A stretch of DNA of 12,080 nt. Origin: Bacteroidales bacterium (GTDB lineage Bacteria > Bacteroidota > Bacteroidia > Bacteroidales > UBA12077). The notes beneath the pieces are model-generated. The model had not been told where the DNA came from and made no database searches. It saw only the letters and a list, made by a program, of their open reading frames with translations. Below are positions 1 to 10,200 of this stretch, piece by piece. The number at the start of each line of letters is the position of its first letter. Position 1 is the stretch's first letter. The DNA lies in NCBI GenBank assembly GCA_030600865.1, contig JAUVUS010000025.1:1-12080 (forward strand). The letters run 5' to 3'. Position numbers and translations under genes: made by a program.

Positions 1-88
1 ATTATTTATTAGTATTTAACCAGGATGAATTAGCCGAAATAAGAGCCAAAAAAGAAGAGGCCGCTAATCGTTCACAAAACGGAAAATT

Positions 89-436
89 ATGCCAAGATCA
101 GTAAATTCAGTTGCTTCAAGAGCAAGAAGAAAAAGAATATTGAAGCACACCAAAGGGTACTTTGGTAGAAGAAAAAATGTTTGGACTGTTGCTAAAAATG
201 CATTCGAAAAAGGATTAAGCTACGCATACAGAGACAGAAAAACCAAGAAAAGAAATTTCAGAGCTTTATGGATTCAAAGAATTAATGCAGGTGTTCGCGA
301 ACACGGAATGTCTTATTCTGAATTCATGGGTAAATTAAATAAAAAGGGTATAGCACTTAACAGAAAAGTATTAGCCGATTTAGCAATGAATCATCCTAAA
401 GCTTTTGCTGAAGTTATAAAAACTGTTAAGAAATAA
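89..436 (+). CDS. rplT: 50S ribosomal protein L20
   Basis: L20 binds 23S rRNA and is needed early in assembly of the large ribosomal subunit. The 115-residue product has the usual family length. Its very basic N-terminal half begins [19 protein letters not shown] and continues through GYFGRRKN (residues 23-30). The hallmark segment [16 protein letters not shown] (residues 55-70) leads into the globular C-terminal half with NRKVLADLA (91-99). The start is fixed by the conserved N-terminus MPRS. In Bacteroidota the usual order is infC-rpmI-rplT. The 88 bases upstream may follow the end of rpmI, but too little is present to identify it. In several bacteria L20 represses its own operon by binding the mRNA leader; nothing in this window shows that here. 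A strong terminator follows 24 nt after the stop codon, so this is the end of the ribosomal operon. Confidence 0.98.
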   Translation: MPRSVNSVASRARRKRILKHTKGYFGRRKNVWTVAKNAFEKGLSYAYRDRKTKKRNFRALWIQRINAGVREHGMSYSEFMGKLNKKGIALNRKVLADLAMNHPKAFAEVIKTVKK

Positions 437-459
437 ATTATTTCTATAATATATTATTG

Positions 460-488
460 AAGGGAAGCTATTATGCTTCCCTTTTTTT
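460..488 (+). terminator. Intrinsic terminator after rplT
   Basis: An 8-bp perfect stem (AGGGAAGC at 461-468 with GCTTCCCT at 475-482), extended by an A-T pair at 460/483, closes on a 6-nt loop (469-474) and runs directly into a T tract. It ends the rplT transcript and separates it from dapB. Confidence 0.9.
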
Positions 489-587
489 ATATTTACAAAT
501 CATAAAAACGAATTAACATTTTTTAAGATAATTTTTAAAATCTTTAATTGGTTTTTCGATAACTTGCACAGGAATTATAGCTAAACA

Positions 588-1304
588 ATGAATATAGCAA
601 TTATTGGATACGGAAAAATGGGTAAAGAAATAGAAAAATTTGCCCAAGAGCGAAATCATAATGTGGTTTTACGTATCGATGAAAATAATATTAAATCATT
701 AACTAAAGATGACTTTAGTAATGTAGATGTTGCAATTGAATTTTCAGTTCCTGAAAGTGCTTTTTCTAATATAAATTTATGTTTTGATAATAACATTCCT
801 GTTGTTAGTGGTACTACAGGATGGCTTGAAAAATTTGACGATGTGCTTGAAAGATGTAAAAATGAAAATAACACATTCTTTTATGCATCAAATTATAGTA
901 TAGGTGTAAATTTATTTTTTAAGCTGAATCAGCATCTGGCAAAAATGATGAATAATTTCACTGATTATAATGTTCGAGTTGAAGAAACACATCACACTCA
1001 AAAATTAGACGCTCCAAGCGGAACTGCAATTACTTTAGCCGAAGGTTTAATTGAAAATATTGAACGAAAAAATAATTGGGAAAAAGAACAAGGAAATTCA
1101 GACAATGCAATTGCTGTTAAATCATTTAGAGAAGGAAATGTTCCGGGAAATCACAAAGTTATTTATGATTCATCGTTTGATAGAATTATGATTGAACATG
1201 ATGCAAAAAGCCGTAAAGGATTTGCATTAGGAGCAATTTTAGCAGCTGAATTTATAATTAGTAAAAAAGGTTATTATTCAATGGACGATTTATTAAAAAT
1301 TTAA
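588..1304 (+). CDS. dapB: 4-hydroxy-tetrahydrodipicolinate reductase
   Basis: DapB reduces 4-hydroxy-tetrahydrodipicolinate to tetrahydrodipicolinate with NAD(P)H in the cytoplasmic diaminopimelate/lysine pathway, which also feeds peptidoglycan synthesis. The 238-residue product starts with the Rossmann dinucleotide motif GYGKMG (7-12). SGTTGW (74-79) and [11 protein letters not shown] (100-110) are the second cofactor and hinge segments. The catalytic signature [16 protein letters not shown] (132-147) contains the expected acid His135 and Lys139 plus substrate-binding Gly145-Thr146. The C-terminal [15 protein letters not shown] (208-222) is also typical. Length is slightly short but normal for Bacteroidota. 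The start is the only ATG that keeps the nucleotide-binding strand intact. lepB begins 17 nt after the stop codon, so the two are probably co-transcribed. No other lysine-pathway gene is adjacent. Confidence 0.97.
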   Translation: MNIAIIGYGKMGKEIEKFAQERNHNVVLRIDENNIKSLTKDDFSNVDVAIEFSVPESAFSNINLCFDNNIPVVSGTTGWLEKFDDVLERCKNENNTFFYASNYSIGVNLFFKLNQHLAKMMNNFTDYNVRVEETHHTQKLDAPSGTAITLAEGLIENIERKNNWEKEQGNSDNAIAVKSFREGNVPGNHKVIYDSSFDRIMIEHDAKSRKGFALGAILAAEFIISKKGYYSMDDLLKI

Positions 1305-1321
1305 TATACAAGCAAAATAAA

Positions 1322-2731
1322 ATGACACTAAAAGAAATTTTAAAAAACAAGTACTTTAAGTTTGGAGTAGTAATTGTGATTTACCTGCTTTGGGTAATCT
1401 GGATAAAAAACTATTGGTTTTTATTTGGTATACCAATTATTATTGATGTGCACTTAACTAAATTTGTGAATTGGACATTTTGGAAAAAACCTGATGAGTC
1501 TGAAAAGAAAAGTGCTGTAGTTGAATGGGTTGATGCTTTGATTTTTGCCGTTATTGCAGCGACTTTAATTCGAATGTTCTTGATAGAAGCCTATACAATT
1601 CCAACATCATCAATGGAAAAAACTTTATTGGTTGGCGATTATCTTTTTGTAAGCAAAGTAAGTTACGGACCAAAACTTCCTAACACGCCTATTTCATTTC
1701 CTTTTGCACATCATACTTTACCTTTAACAAAATATAAAAAGTCTTATGTAGAGTGGATAAAAAATCCGTATAAACGAATTGCAGGTTTTGGAGATATTAA
1801 AAGAAATGATATTGTAGTATTTAATTTCCCTGCAGGCGATACGGTTGTTTTAGAAATGCAAGAACAAGATTATTATTCAATTACAAGAAATTATGCCGAT
1901 GGACTAAAACGTAGAGATATTCAGCAGGGTGATCCTATAAAATCTTTTGAGAGTTATAAAGCCATTGCAAGGGATTATATTTGGGATCAGTTTAATATCA
2001 CTGTTCGTCCGGTTGATAAACGTGAAAATTATATCAAACGTTGTGTTGCAATTCCTGGTGATAGTTTAAAGATTATTCATGGACAGGTTTATATAAACGG
2101 CGAGGAACAGCCACATTTTGAAAAGATGCAATACGATTATTTTATAAAAACTAATGGAAAACAAATCAATTCAAAATATTTTGAAAGATTAAATATTGCT
2201 GTTGATGACAGAAGATATATTGCTTCAAGTTCGATGTATGAACTACCATTAACTGCTGAAAATGTAACTAATTTAAAAGACTTTACAGCTGTTTCAGTAG
2301 TTTCGAAATATGAGAATACAAATATTAATATGGCTAATATTTCAATCTTTCCACATAATACTAAATATCCATGGACAGAAGATAATTTCGGGCCATTATA
2401 TATACCTGAAAAGGGTGTAACTATTGATTTAAATGTAGATAATTTGCCATTATATTATAGAATAATTGAAACCTACGAGGGCAATAAGCTAAGAGTAGAT
2501 GGTAGCGAAATATTTATTAATGATAAAAAAGTTAATTCATACACTTTTAAAATGGATTATTACTTTATGATGGGTGATAATCGTCATAATTCAGCTGATT
2601 CAAGATATTGGGGTTTTGTTCCTGAAGATCATGTTGTAGGAAAAGCCGTGTTCATTTGGTTGTCGTTAGATAAGGATCAGCAATTTGTAAATAAAATTCG
2701 TTGGAACAGAATGTTTTCGTTAATACATTAA
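1322..2731 (+). CDS. lepB: Signal peptidase I, long Bacteroidota form
   Basis: This is an inner-membrane serine protease (peptidase family S26) that removes signal peptides from Sec-exported proteins. Two hydrophobic stretches lie near residues 14-27 and 31-42, and another at about 72-88 precedes the catalytic domain. Box B reads [20 protein letters not shown] (93-112), with Ser97 as the expected nucleophile. Box D reads [11 protein letters not shown] (237-247), with Lys239 as the expected general base. Box E reads [17 protein letters not shown] (418-434). At 469 residues it is much longer than the roughly 320 residues of the E. coli enzyme. The excess is mainly a stretch of about 170 residues between boxes D and E, plus a longer loop between boxes B and D. 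Such long forms occur in Bacteroidota. All catalytic boxes are intact. It lies 17 nt behind dapB and is followed by a terminator. The secreted giant protein at 4213 would be a plausible substrate, although the two genes are not in one operon. Confidence 0.95.
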   Translation: MTLKEILKNKYFKFGVVIVIYLLWVIWIKNYWFLFGIPIIIDVHLTKFVNWTFWKKPDESEKKSAVVEWVDALIFAVIAATLIRMFLIEAYTIPTSSMEKTLLVGDYLFVSKVSYGPKLPNTPISFPFAHHTLPLTKYKKSYVEWIKNPYKRIAGFGDIKRNDIVVFNFPAGDTVVLEMQEQDYYSITRNYADGLKRRDIQQGDPIKSFESYKAIARDYIWDQFNITVRPVDKRENYIKRCVAIPGDSLKIIHGQVYINGEEQPHFEKMQYDYFIKTNGKQINSKYFERLNIAVDDRRYIASSSMYELPLTAENVTNLKDFTAVSVVSKYENTNINMANISIFPHNTKYPWTEDNFGPLYIPEKGVTIDLNVDNLPLYYRIIETYEGNKLRVDGSEIFINDKKVNSYTFKMDYYFMMGDNRHNSADSRYWGFVPEDHVVGKAVFIWLSLDKDQQFVNKIRWNRMFSLIH

Positions 2732-2743
2732 TAAAATACTACA

Positions 2744-2751
2744 TACCTTTG
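2744..2751 (+). promoter_or_regulatory. Candidate Bacteroidota -7 promoter element for the WbqC-family gene
   Basis: TACCTTTG matches the Bacteroidota housekeeping -7 consensus TAnnTTTG exactly. I could not find a matching TTTG -33 element at the expected distance; the closest, TTCG at 2716-2719, is about 4 nt too far. Transcription would start within the left arm of the adjacent hairpin, giving a leader of roughly 40 nt before the ATG at 2795. One 8-nt match in AT-rich DNA can occur by chance. Confidence 0.4.
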
Positions 2752-2783
2752 TACCGGATAGTTATCTGTCCGGTATTTTTTTT
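2752..2783 (+). terminator. Intrinsic terminator after lepB
   Basis: TACCGGA (2752-2758) pairs with TCCGGTA (2769-2775). The stem extends inward by a T-G wobble, an A-T and a G-C pair to a TTAT loop. Eight T residues follow (2776-2783). It closes the dapB-lepB transcript, only 11 nt before the next start codon. Confidence 0.88.
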
Positions 2784-2794
2784 ACAAAGAAACC

Positions 2795-3412
2795 ATGAGC
2801 AAGAAAGTTATTTTATCGACAGCATATCTAGCTCCAGTTCAGTATTTTACTAAGTTATTTAAGTATGATGAGGTATTTATTGAGAAGCACGAAAATTTTA
2901 TAAAGCAGAGCTACAGGAACAGATGTAAAATTTATGGTGCAAATGGAGAATTATCATTATCTATCCCGGTAAAGAAAATATCCCTTAAAACAAAGATTAA
3001 AGATTTGTTAATTGATTATGATACCAATTGGCAAAAACTGCATTGGAAATCAATAGAATCAGCATATCGATCATCACCATTTTTTGAGTTTTACGAAGAT
3101 GATTTAAAACCATTTTATGAAAAGAAATATAAATTCTTACTCGATTTTAATATTGAAATACAGAATATGGTATTAGAACATTTAGATATTGATGTTAATT
3201 TAAAATTTACCGATAAGTATTGCCATATTTTAACTGAAGAAATTGACGACCTTAGAGAAAAAATTCATCCAAAAAAGAAAGAAAATGATCCTGATTTCAT
3301 TACGGTTGAATATACTCAGGTATTTCAGGGAAAATACGGATTCATACCCAATTTAAGTATCATCGATTTACTTTTTAATGAAGGACCAAATGCTATTGAA
3401 GCTTTAAAATAA
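2795..3412 (+). CDS. WbqC-family protein
   Basis: This is a member of the WbqC-like family, named after a gene of an E. coli O-antigen cluster. The biochemical role is not established; involvement in surface polysaccharide or sugar modification is only an inference from family members. The 205-residue cytoplasmic protein (no signal peptide or membrane segment) shows the family landmarks in order: an N-terminal STAYLAPVQYFTKL (8-21), QSYRNRCKIYGANGELSLSI (38-57), the aromatic-rich segment WQKLHWKSIESAYRSSPFFE (79-98), and a C-terminal segment containing YTQVFQGKYGFIPNLSIIDL. WbqC genes are commonly found near lepB and dapB in Bacteroidota, so the location is a conserved neighbourhood rather than a polysaccharide cluster. 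A hairpin terminator and a candidate promoter element sit immediately upstream, so it may be transcribed separately from lepB. Function cannot be read from sequence alone. Confidence 0.9.
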   Translation: MSKKVILSTAYLAPVQYFTKLFKYDEVFIEKHENFIKQSYRNRCKIYGANGELSLSIPVKKISLKTKIKDLLIDYDTNWQKLHWKSIESAYRSSPFFEFYEDDLKPFYEKKYKFLLDFNIEIQNMVLEHLDIDVNLKFTDKYCHILTEEIDDLREKIHPKKKENDPDFITVEYTQVFQGKYGFIPNLSIIDLLFNEGPNAIEALK

Positions 3413-3508
3413 TCCTAATGGATTGGCGTTTAGTCAAAAAAAAGTTTTATTTATCAATTTTTTATTTATTTTTAAGTCAAATTTTGAAATGAAACCTAAA
3501 CACTCGAA

Positions 3509-3883
3509 ATGAATAGCCTTGTAATTCAAAAAACAGATTCAACACCCGAAATCTCTTTTTTAAAGAAAGGAGAGCTAACAATAACCGGAAGATCCTTGCC
3601 TGAGGATGTACATAAATTCTATGACCCGATAATTGATTGGGTTAAGAAATTAGACACCGAAAAAGTCAAAGTGGATTTGAAACTGGAGTATTTAAATACT
3701 TCATCAACAAAAAAAATATTACATCTGTTAACTTCATTAGATGATAATAGTAATATTAAAGAATTAAACGTTAACTGGTATTACGAATTCGATGATTTGG
3801 AAATGGAAGACCTGGGAGAAATATATAAAGACGAATTAAAAAGAATAAAATTTCATTTTGTTGAAGGGGTCGATATTTTTTAA
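3509..3883 (+). CDS. SiaC-family (DUF1987) regulatory phosphoprotein
   Basis: The 124-residue protein matches the DUF1987/SiaC family along its whole length: STPEISF near residue 11, GELTITGRSLPEDVHKFYDP (21-40), IIDWVKKL (41-48), LEYLNTSSTKKI (59-70) and WYYEFDD toward the C-terminus. In Pseudomonas aeruginosa, SiaC is phosphorylated on the Thr of the LNTSS motif by SiaB and dephosphorylated by SiaA. The unphosphorylated form activates the diguanylate cyclase SiaD to promote aggregation. The equivalent residue here is Thr64, so the switch site is retained. No kinase, phosphatase or GGDEF partner is encoded nearby, so the partner is unknown and c-di-GMP control should not be assumed. It lies 96 nt behind the WbqC-family gene and is followed by its own terminator. 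The fold resembles a STAS/anti-anti-sigma domain, which is the main alternative description. Confidence 0.88.
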   Translation: MNSLVIQKTDSTPEISFLKKGELTITGRSLPEDVHKFYDPIIDWVKKLDTEKVKVDLKLEYLNTSSTKKILHLLTSLDDNSNIKELNVNWYYEFDDLEMEDLGEIYKDELKRIKFHFVEGVDIF

Positions 3884-3916
3884 ATATGAGATTTACATAA
3901 AAATGTTATATAATGT

Positions 3917-3944
3917 GAACTACTTGGAAAAGTAGTTCTTTTTT
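3917..3944 (+). terminator. Intrinsic terminator after the SiaC-family gene
   Basis: A perfect 9-bp stem (GAACTACTT at 3917-3925 with AAGTAGTTC at 3930-3938), a GGAA tetraloop, and six T residues. It insulates the SiaC-family gene from the giant gene downstream. Confidence 0.9.
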
Positions 3945-4212
3945 GTAAGAAACTTACATACTCTGGTTTTAACCTGAAATTTCATCATATAAATGTTAAT
4001 GTTCATCAAAATACAAAATTCATAATCTTTTAGATGTTTTAATACATGGTATTGCTAAATAGCATATAAACTGATGGTTGTGATACTTGATGTTGGTTAT
4101 TAACAATTGCTGCTAAATTTCCAAAGCGTAGTATTAATAACATCTATCTAATTAGTACGTAGATTTATATAGTATTTTATAAATTCGCACTAATCTTTAA
4201 AATCGGATTGAA
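3945..4212 (+). other. Intergenic leader region of the giant gene, no gene seen
   Basis: This is 268 nt of AT-rich DNA with stops in every + frame and no TTTG core of the Bacteroidota promoter consensus. A 5-bp hairpin (GTAAG-AAA-CTTAC, 3945-3957) directly follows the T tract of the terminator. An 8-bp AT-only-core inverted repeat occurs at 4096-4103 and 4134-4141. Both are too weak to name. The promoter of the giant gene should lie here, but I cannot place it. Confidence 0.5.
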
Positions 4213-4266
4213 ATGAAAAGAGCTATACTTTATATCTTTATATTATTTACAATATCTGTAAATGCA
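4213..4266 (+). other. Sec signal peptide of the giant protein
   Basis: Residues 1-18: a short basic start (MKR), a hydrophobic core (AILYIFILFTISV), and NA before Gln19. The expected signal peptidase I cleavage is Ala18|Gln19. There is no Cys at +1, so it is not a lipoprotein. Confidence 0.9.
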
Positions 4267-7200
4267 CAGGAAGGTACTAAACAATTAATGCCAAATTCTA
4301 ATGATAGATTATGGTTAGAATTTAATGTATTTTCCGGAAATGATTTTGGCAATTATTCTGCAAATGAAAAAGAGAGAATCCATATTTATTTGAATGCAGG
4401 TGAAACCATACATTTCGGAATGAGAATGTATACTGCATCAAATTATGGTGGTAATGTTCTGACAAATGCTGCATTAGTATATTTTCGAATAAAGGATCCG
4501 AGTGGTACAATTATCTTTCCTGAACAATCAATGCGTACATCCGGAAACGGTTATATTGATTCATATACTGAAGCAGTAACAGGACCAAACGGTGTCGTTT
4601 TAAATGGAACAATTATTTCAGGAGGATATAATTCACTTACATATACAGCTGCAACTACAGGAAATCATTATATTGAGTTTAATACAACCTCAACCGGTCG
4701 AACCCGATTTGCTCTTGAATATTTTGACATAACTGTTACCGATGCTTCTAACAATGTAATTACTAATCCCGGTGAACCTAATATATCGGCAGGAAGATTA
4801 TGGTCAAAAGGTTGGGTGTTTACTAATACAAGTTTTGATCTTTATCCTGTAAAAGCAGAATTTTATGTGTTTACGTCCGATGAATTTATTAATAAAGTTA
4901 ATTATGAGATGAAACCATACTCATTTAGCTTTGTGGCAAACTCGTATGGTGTGAGCCCGGTTACTACAGAAAATTATATAGAAAGAGCACAAAGTCAGGA
5001 TGATGATCAGACAACTGGAGATATTTCTGAATATCGAATCTATTTAAACGATCCGGATCGGTTAGTGTGGCCTAATACTACTTTAGCACCTCCTAAAGTG
5101 CAGGTTTGGGCTGAAGATACACTCATATATGATTACGATTATTACAGGAATCCAATGCTGGATACTATAGATAAAGACTTTATGTTGCTTGAAAAAAATA
5201 TGAGTACTTGCCCTCATGAAAGTATCACTATATTTAAGATTGAATCAAGTCTTGATGGATTTGTTGCTATTATTGTTGATATCGATGGAGGAGGATATTC
5301 CACGGATGGTAACGATAGGGTTATCTATCGGAATATGAAAAAAGGATTGAATTATATTTTATGGAATTTTAAAGACGATAATGGTAATATAGTGCTTAAT
5401 GCTGATTATACAGCTTCGGCAACATTTCTTGGTCGTGGCCCGGCTCATTTTCCTTTATATGATGTAGAATCGCTAAGTGGACTTTCAACTTCTTCTGTAA
5501 GACCTTTCCGAAAATTAGAACTTACCAATTATTGGGATGATTCACAAATAACTACCTGGGGCGATGCCTTGGGTGCAATGGATGAAACTCAGAGAACGCA
5601 GGTGGTTATTAATGAAGATGTTCCCAGGATGTGGACATTTAATTCTGCACAGCAGAATACACCTCACAACGGTAATATGAATACTCTTAATTCCTGGTTT
5701 CATGCTGTTGACCTTGGTCTTTCAAACATGACTTTTAGAGTTGCGCAAAGTGATACTAAATGTGTGGATGGTTTAGCACCGTATGTAGGCGATGTTTATA
5801 AATATGGTGATAAAAATATTATAATGAATTTTGAGGATACTGATTTGTCAATCAAGTTCTTTGATCCGACCGATCAGCCTTTAAATAGTATTCGTGTTCT
5901 TTCATTACCGGATAATGGAACATTAAGCCTTTCGGGAACACCCGTGACTGTTAATCAGGATATCTCATCTGCAAATATAAATTTTCTGACTTTTGATCCG
6001 GATACTGATTGGTATGGAAAAGCACAATTTGCATGGCAAGCATATAATGGTACAAGATGGTCGTTAAATCAGGATAGTGTTTATTTAATTATTAATACCG
6101 ATCCAACGATAGATCCTATTGCTGATCAAACTATTTGCACAAATACAAGTTTGGAAGATATGCCATTTACTATTGATGATGATGAAACTCCTTCGGAATT
6201 AAATGTTATTGCATATTCTCATAATCCATCTCTGGTTCCTAATAGTAATATTTTAATTGGTGGTTCAGGAACAAACAGAACAATAACAGTTACACCAAAT
6301 AGTAATACGTCAGGTTTTGCAATAATATATGTAAAAGTGGATGATGGATTGTCTGAGGTAATTGAAGAGTTTTCTTTATATGTTGGTCCTGACCTTAATT
6401 TCTCAGGCGATACAACAGTGTGTGTTGGAGACGATTTAGATCTTATCGCACAGGAAGTAGGTGCTGTTTACGAATGGAAACTGGAATCAACAACACTAGG
6501 AACATCTAAAACTTTAAATATTGCTGCTGCAAGTGTTCAGGCAGGAAATTATTCTCTTACAGTTACGAAAGACGGATGTTCTGCTACAAGGTATTTTGAA
6601 GTTGCCGTAGCTCCGTTAACTACATTTACTGGAGATGTAGATGTTTGTGTTGGCGAAGAAATTTCGCTTAGCGCAGATGAAACAGTTGCCATTTATTCAT
6701 GGAAAAAAGGAGCAGTAGAAATAGCAACAACAAAAGTTTTAACAATTTCGGATGCACAATTAAGCGATGACGGAAATGATTATACACTAGAGGTTACTAA
6801 GGAAGGATGTAATAATACATCTGATCCGTTTACTATTTCAGTTATTAACGAGCCTGATAAAGATCTTACAGTTACAGGTAGTACTGTTAATTTAGGTAAC
6901 AATGGAACGCTTACCATTACCAGTGCTGAAAATGGTATTGTTTATGATGCTTATATTGGAGGCACATTTATTACAACTGAAACTGGAACCGGTGCTAACT
7001 TGGTTTTAACAATTCCTTCAGCAGATTTAAGTATTGGTGATAATATTGTTGATATTATGGCTAACAACGGGAATTGTGAAGTTTCGTTAAATAATTCAGC
7101 AATAGTTCATGTGAATGTTCTTCCTGTGGCTAATGATGATACTGAAACGGTTGATGAAGATGCAAGTGTAAATATTGATGTATTAAATAATGATTCAGGA

Positions 7201-10200
7201 TTAGACGATGGAGGAATAGTTGTTACAATTACTGATAATCCTGATCATGGAGTTGCTGCAATTCAACCTGATAATACAATAACTTATACTCCTGATCCTG
7301 ATTACTTCGGAGTAGATGATTTTACTTACCAAATAGAAGATGTTGATAATGATACTGATGATGCATTAGTAACAATAACTGTAAATTCTGTTAATGATGT
7401 TGTTGATGCTATTGATGATGCATTCAATGTAAATGAAGATGGTACTTTAAATGAGGATTTATTAACCAACGATTTAAATTTAGGCGATGGAGGAATTACA
7501 ACAAGTCTTGTAAGTGATGTAAGTAATGGTACATTATTATTGAATGCAGATGGTACGTTTACATATACACCAGATGCTGACTATAATGGTACTGATAATT
7601 TTACATATCGTTTAAGTGATACTAATGGTGATACTGATGATGCAATAGTAACAATTACGGTAAGTTCAGTGAATGATATTGTTGATGCTGTGGATGATAT
7701 ATTTTCTGTTGATGAAGATGTAACATTAAATGAAGATGTATTAACCAACGATTTGAATCTGGGTGATGGAGGGCTTACAACAATTGTTGTGAGTGATGTA
7801 AGTCATGGAGCATTAACTTTAAATGCAGATGGTACATTTACATATATTCCTGATGCTGATTACCATGGTTCTGATAGTTTTACATATCAGCTTAGTGATA
7901 CTGATGGCGATAACGATAATGCAACAGTTACAATTACTGTAAATTCAGTGAATGATATTCCTGTTGCAAACGATGATGCGGAATCAACAAATCAGGATAC
8001 AGATGTTGACGTGAGTGTTTTATCGAATGATTCGGGTTTGGGTGATGGTGTAAAATCGTTAACGGTAACTTCAGGTCCTGCTAATGGATCAACAACGGTT
8101 AATGTTGATAATACAATAACTTATTCACCCAACGCTGGTTTTAGTGGTACCAATACATTTACTTATGAAGTATGCGATAATGATGATGAGTGTGCTACAG
8201 CTACTGTAACTGTAATTGTCGATAATCAGGACGATCAACCTGTTGCTGTAGATGATAATGCAGTAACCAACGAAGACAATGCAGTAACAGTTGATGTATT
8301 AGCTAATGACCAGGATTTATATGATGGAGGATTGGTTGTTACCGTAACTTCTGCTCCAACAAATGGAGTTACTTTGGTAAATGTCGATAATACGGTTACT
8401 TATACTCCTGATGCTGATTATAACGGTGCTGATGTATTTACTTATCAGGTTTGTGATGGCGATAATGATTGTGATAATGCTAATGTAAATGTAACGATTA
8501 ATTCTGTTGATGATATTGTTGACGCAATTGATGATGTATTTACAGTAGATGAAGATAATATTTTAAATGAGAGTGTTTTAACTAACGATTTAAATCTGGG
8601 CGATGGAGGTATCTCGGTTTCTGAGCTTACAGGTGTTAGTCATGGTACTTTATCATTAAATGCCGATGGCAGTTTCACATATACACCAGATGCAGATTAT
8701 AATGGATCGGATAGTTTTACATATCGTTTAAGGGATACAGACAATGATACCGATGATGCTACAGTAACAATTACGGTAAGTTCAGTTAATGATGTTGTTG
8801 ATGCTGTTGATGACTCTTTTACAGTAGATGAAGATGGTACTTTAAATGAAGATGTATTAACCAATGATTTGAATTTAGGTGATGGTGGGCTTACAACAAC
8901 TGTTGTGAGTAATGTAAGTAATGGTACATTAACTTTAAATGCAAATGGTACATTTACATATACTCCAAATGCAGATTATTATGGTTCTGATAGTTTTACA
9001 TATCAGCTAAACGATATTGATGGTGACTCCGATAATGCAATTGTAACTATAACTGTAAATTCAGTGAATGATGTTGTTGATGCAATTGATGATGCATTCA
9101 GTGTAAATGAAGATGGAACTTTAAATGATAATGTTATAACTAATGATTTAAACTTGGGTGATGGCGGAATAGAGACGATTGTCGTGAGTGATGTAAGTCA
9201 TGGAACTTTAACACTAAATTTGGATGGAACTTTTACTTATATTCCTGATGTTGACTATAATGGTTCTGATAGTTTTACATATGAACTAAGCGATACAGAT
9301 GGCGATACAGATAATGCAACAGTAACAATTACTGTAAATTCTGTTAATGATACTCCTGTTGCAACTGACGATTCTTACAGTGTAAACGAAGATGTTACTT
9401 TAAATGATAATGTTTCAACTAATGATCTGAATTTGGGTGATGGTGGTATCTCAGTTTCTGAGCTTACAGGTGTTAGTCATGGTACATTAAATCTTAATGC
9501 TGATGGAAGTTTCGATTACACTCCTGATGCAGATTATAATGGTGCTGATGGATTTACTTATCAAATATGTGATGGTGATCCTGATTGTGATAACGGGACT
9601 GTTTCTATAAATGTATTCCCTGTAGACGATATAGTAATTGCTGTTGACGATAATTATACTGTTAATGAAGACGAAACTTTAAATGATGATGTATTAACCA
9701 ACGATCAAAACTTAGGTGATGGCGGTTTAGTTGTTTCATTATTGACCGATGTTACAAATGGTTCATTAACGCTTAATGCCGATGGAACATTTTCTTATAC
9801 CGGAAATGCAGAGTTTAATGGTTCTGATAGTTTTACATATCAATTAATAGATGATGATGGCGATACTGATGATGCAACGGTAAATATAACCATTGATCCG
9901 GTAGATGATTTGGTTGATGCTGTTGATGATTCGTACTCTGTTGATGAAGATGATGTGTTAAATGGAAATGTTCAGGATAATGATCAGAATTTAGGAGATG
10001 GTAATATTAGTATTTCTCTTGTAACAGATGTTACAAATGGTGTTTTGGTACTTAATAGCGATGGAACATTTACATATACTCCTGATGCTGATTATAACGG
10101 GCCTGATAGTTTTACTTATGAAATAGAAGATGATGATGGAGATACTGATCAGGCAATTGTTAGTATTACAGTAAATCCTGTAAATGATACACCACTTGCT

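Noticed and set aside
1..88. Possible end of rpmI (frame 2, ending LFISI then stop at 17-19) and a 33-codon open stretch in frame 3 reaching into rplT
   Set aside because: Gene order makes rpmI likely upstream, but five residues cannot identify it. The frame 3 stretch has no start in the window and overlaps the certain rplT start.
656..874. 72-codon open frame on the - strand inside dapB
   Set aside because: It is antisense to a clear catalytic enzyme, has no recognisable product, and is explained by dapB codon use.
3413..3460. Possible terminator after the WbqC-family gene
   Set aside because: The CCTAATGGATTGG stem has central mismatches and the T tract is not adjacent, so no stable hairpin is supported.
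4096..4141. Inverted repeat GTTATTAA / TTAATAAC with a 30-nt loop upstream of the giant gene
   Set aside because: Only 8 bp and nearly all A/T in an AT-rich region. It is expected by chance and does not match a known operator or riboswitch.
4322..4510. 62-codon open frame on the - strand inside the giant gene
   Set aside because: No known domain or start signal, and it is fully contained in a well-supported coding sequence on the other strand.
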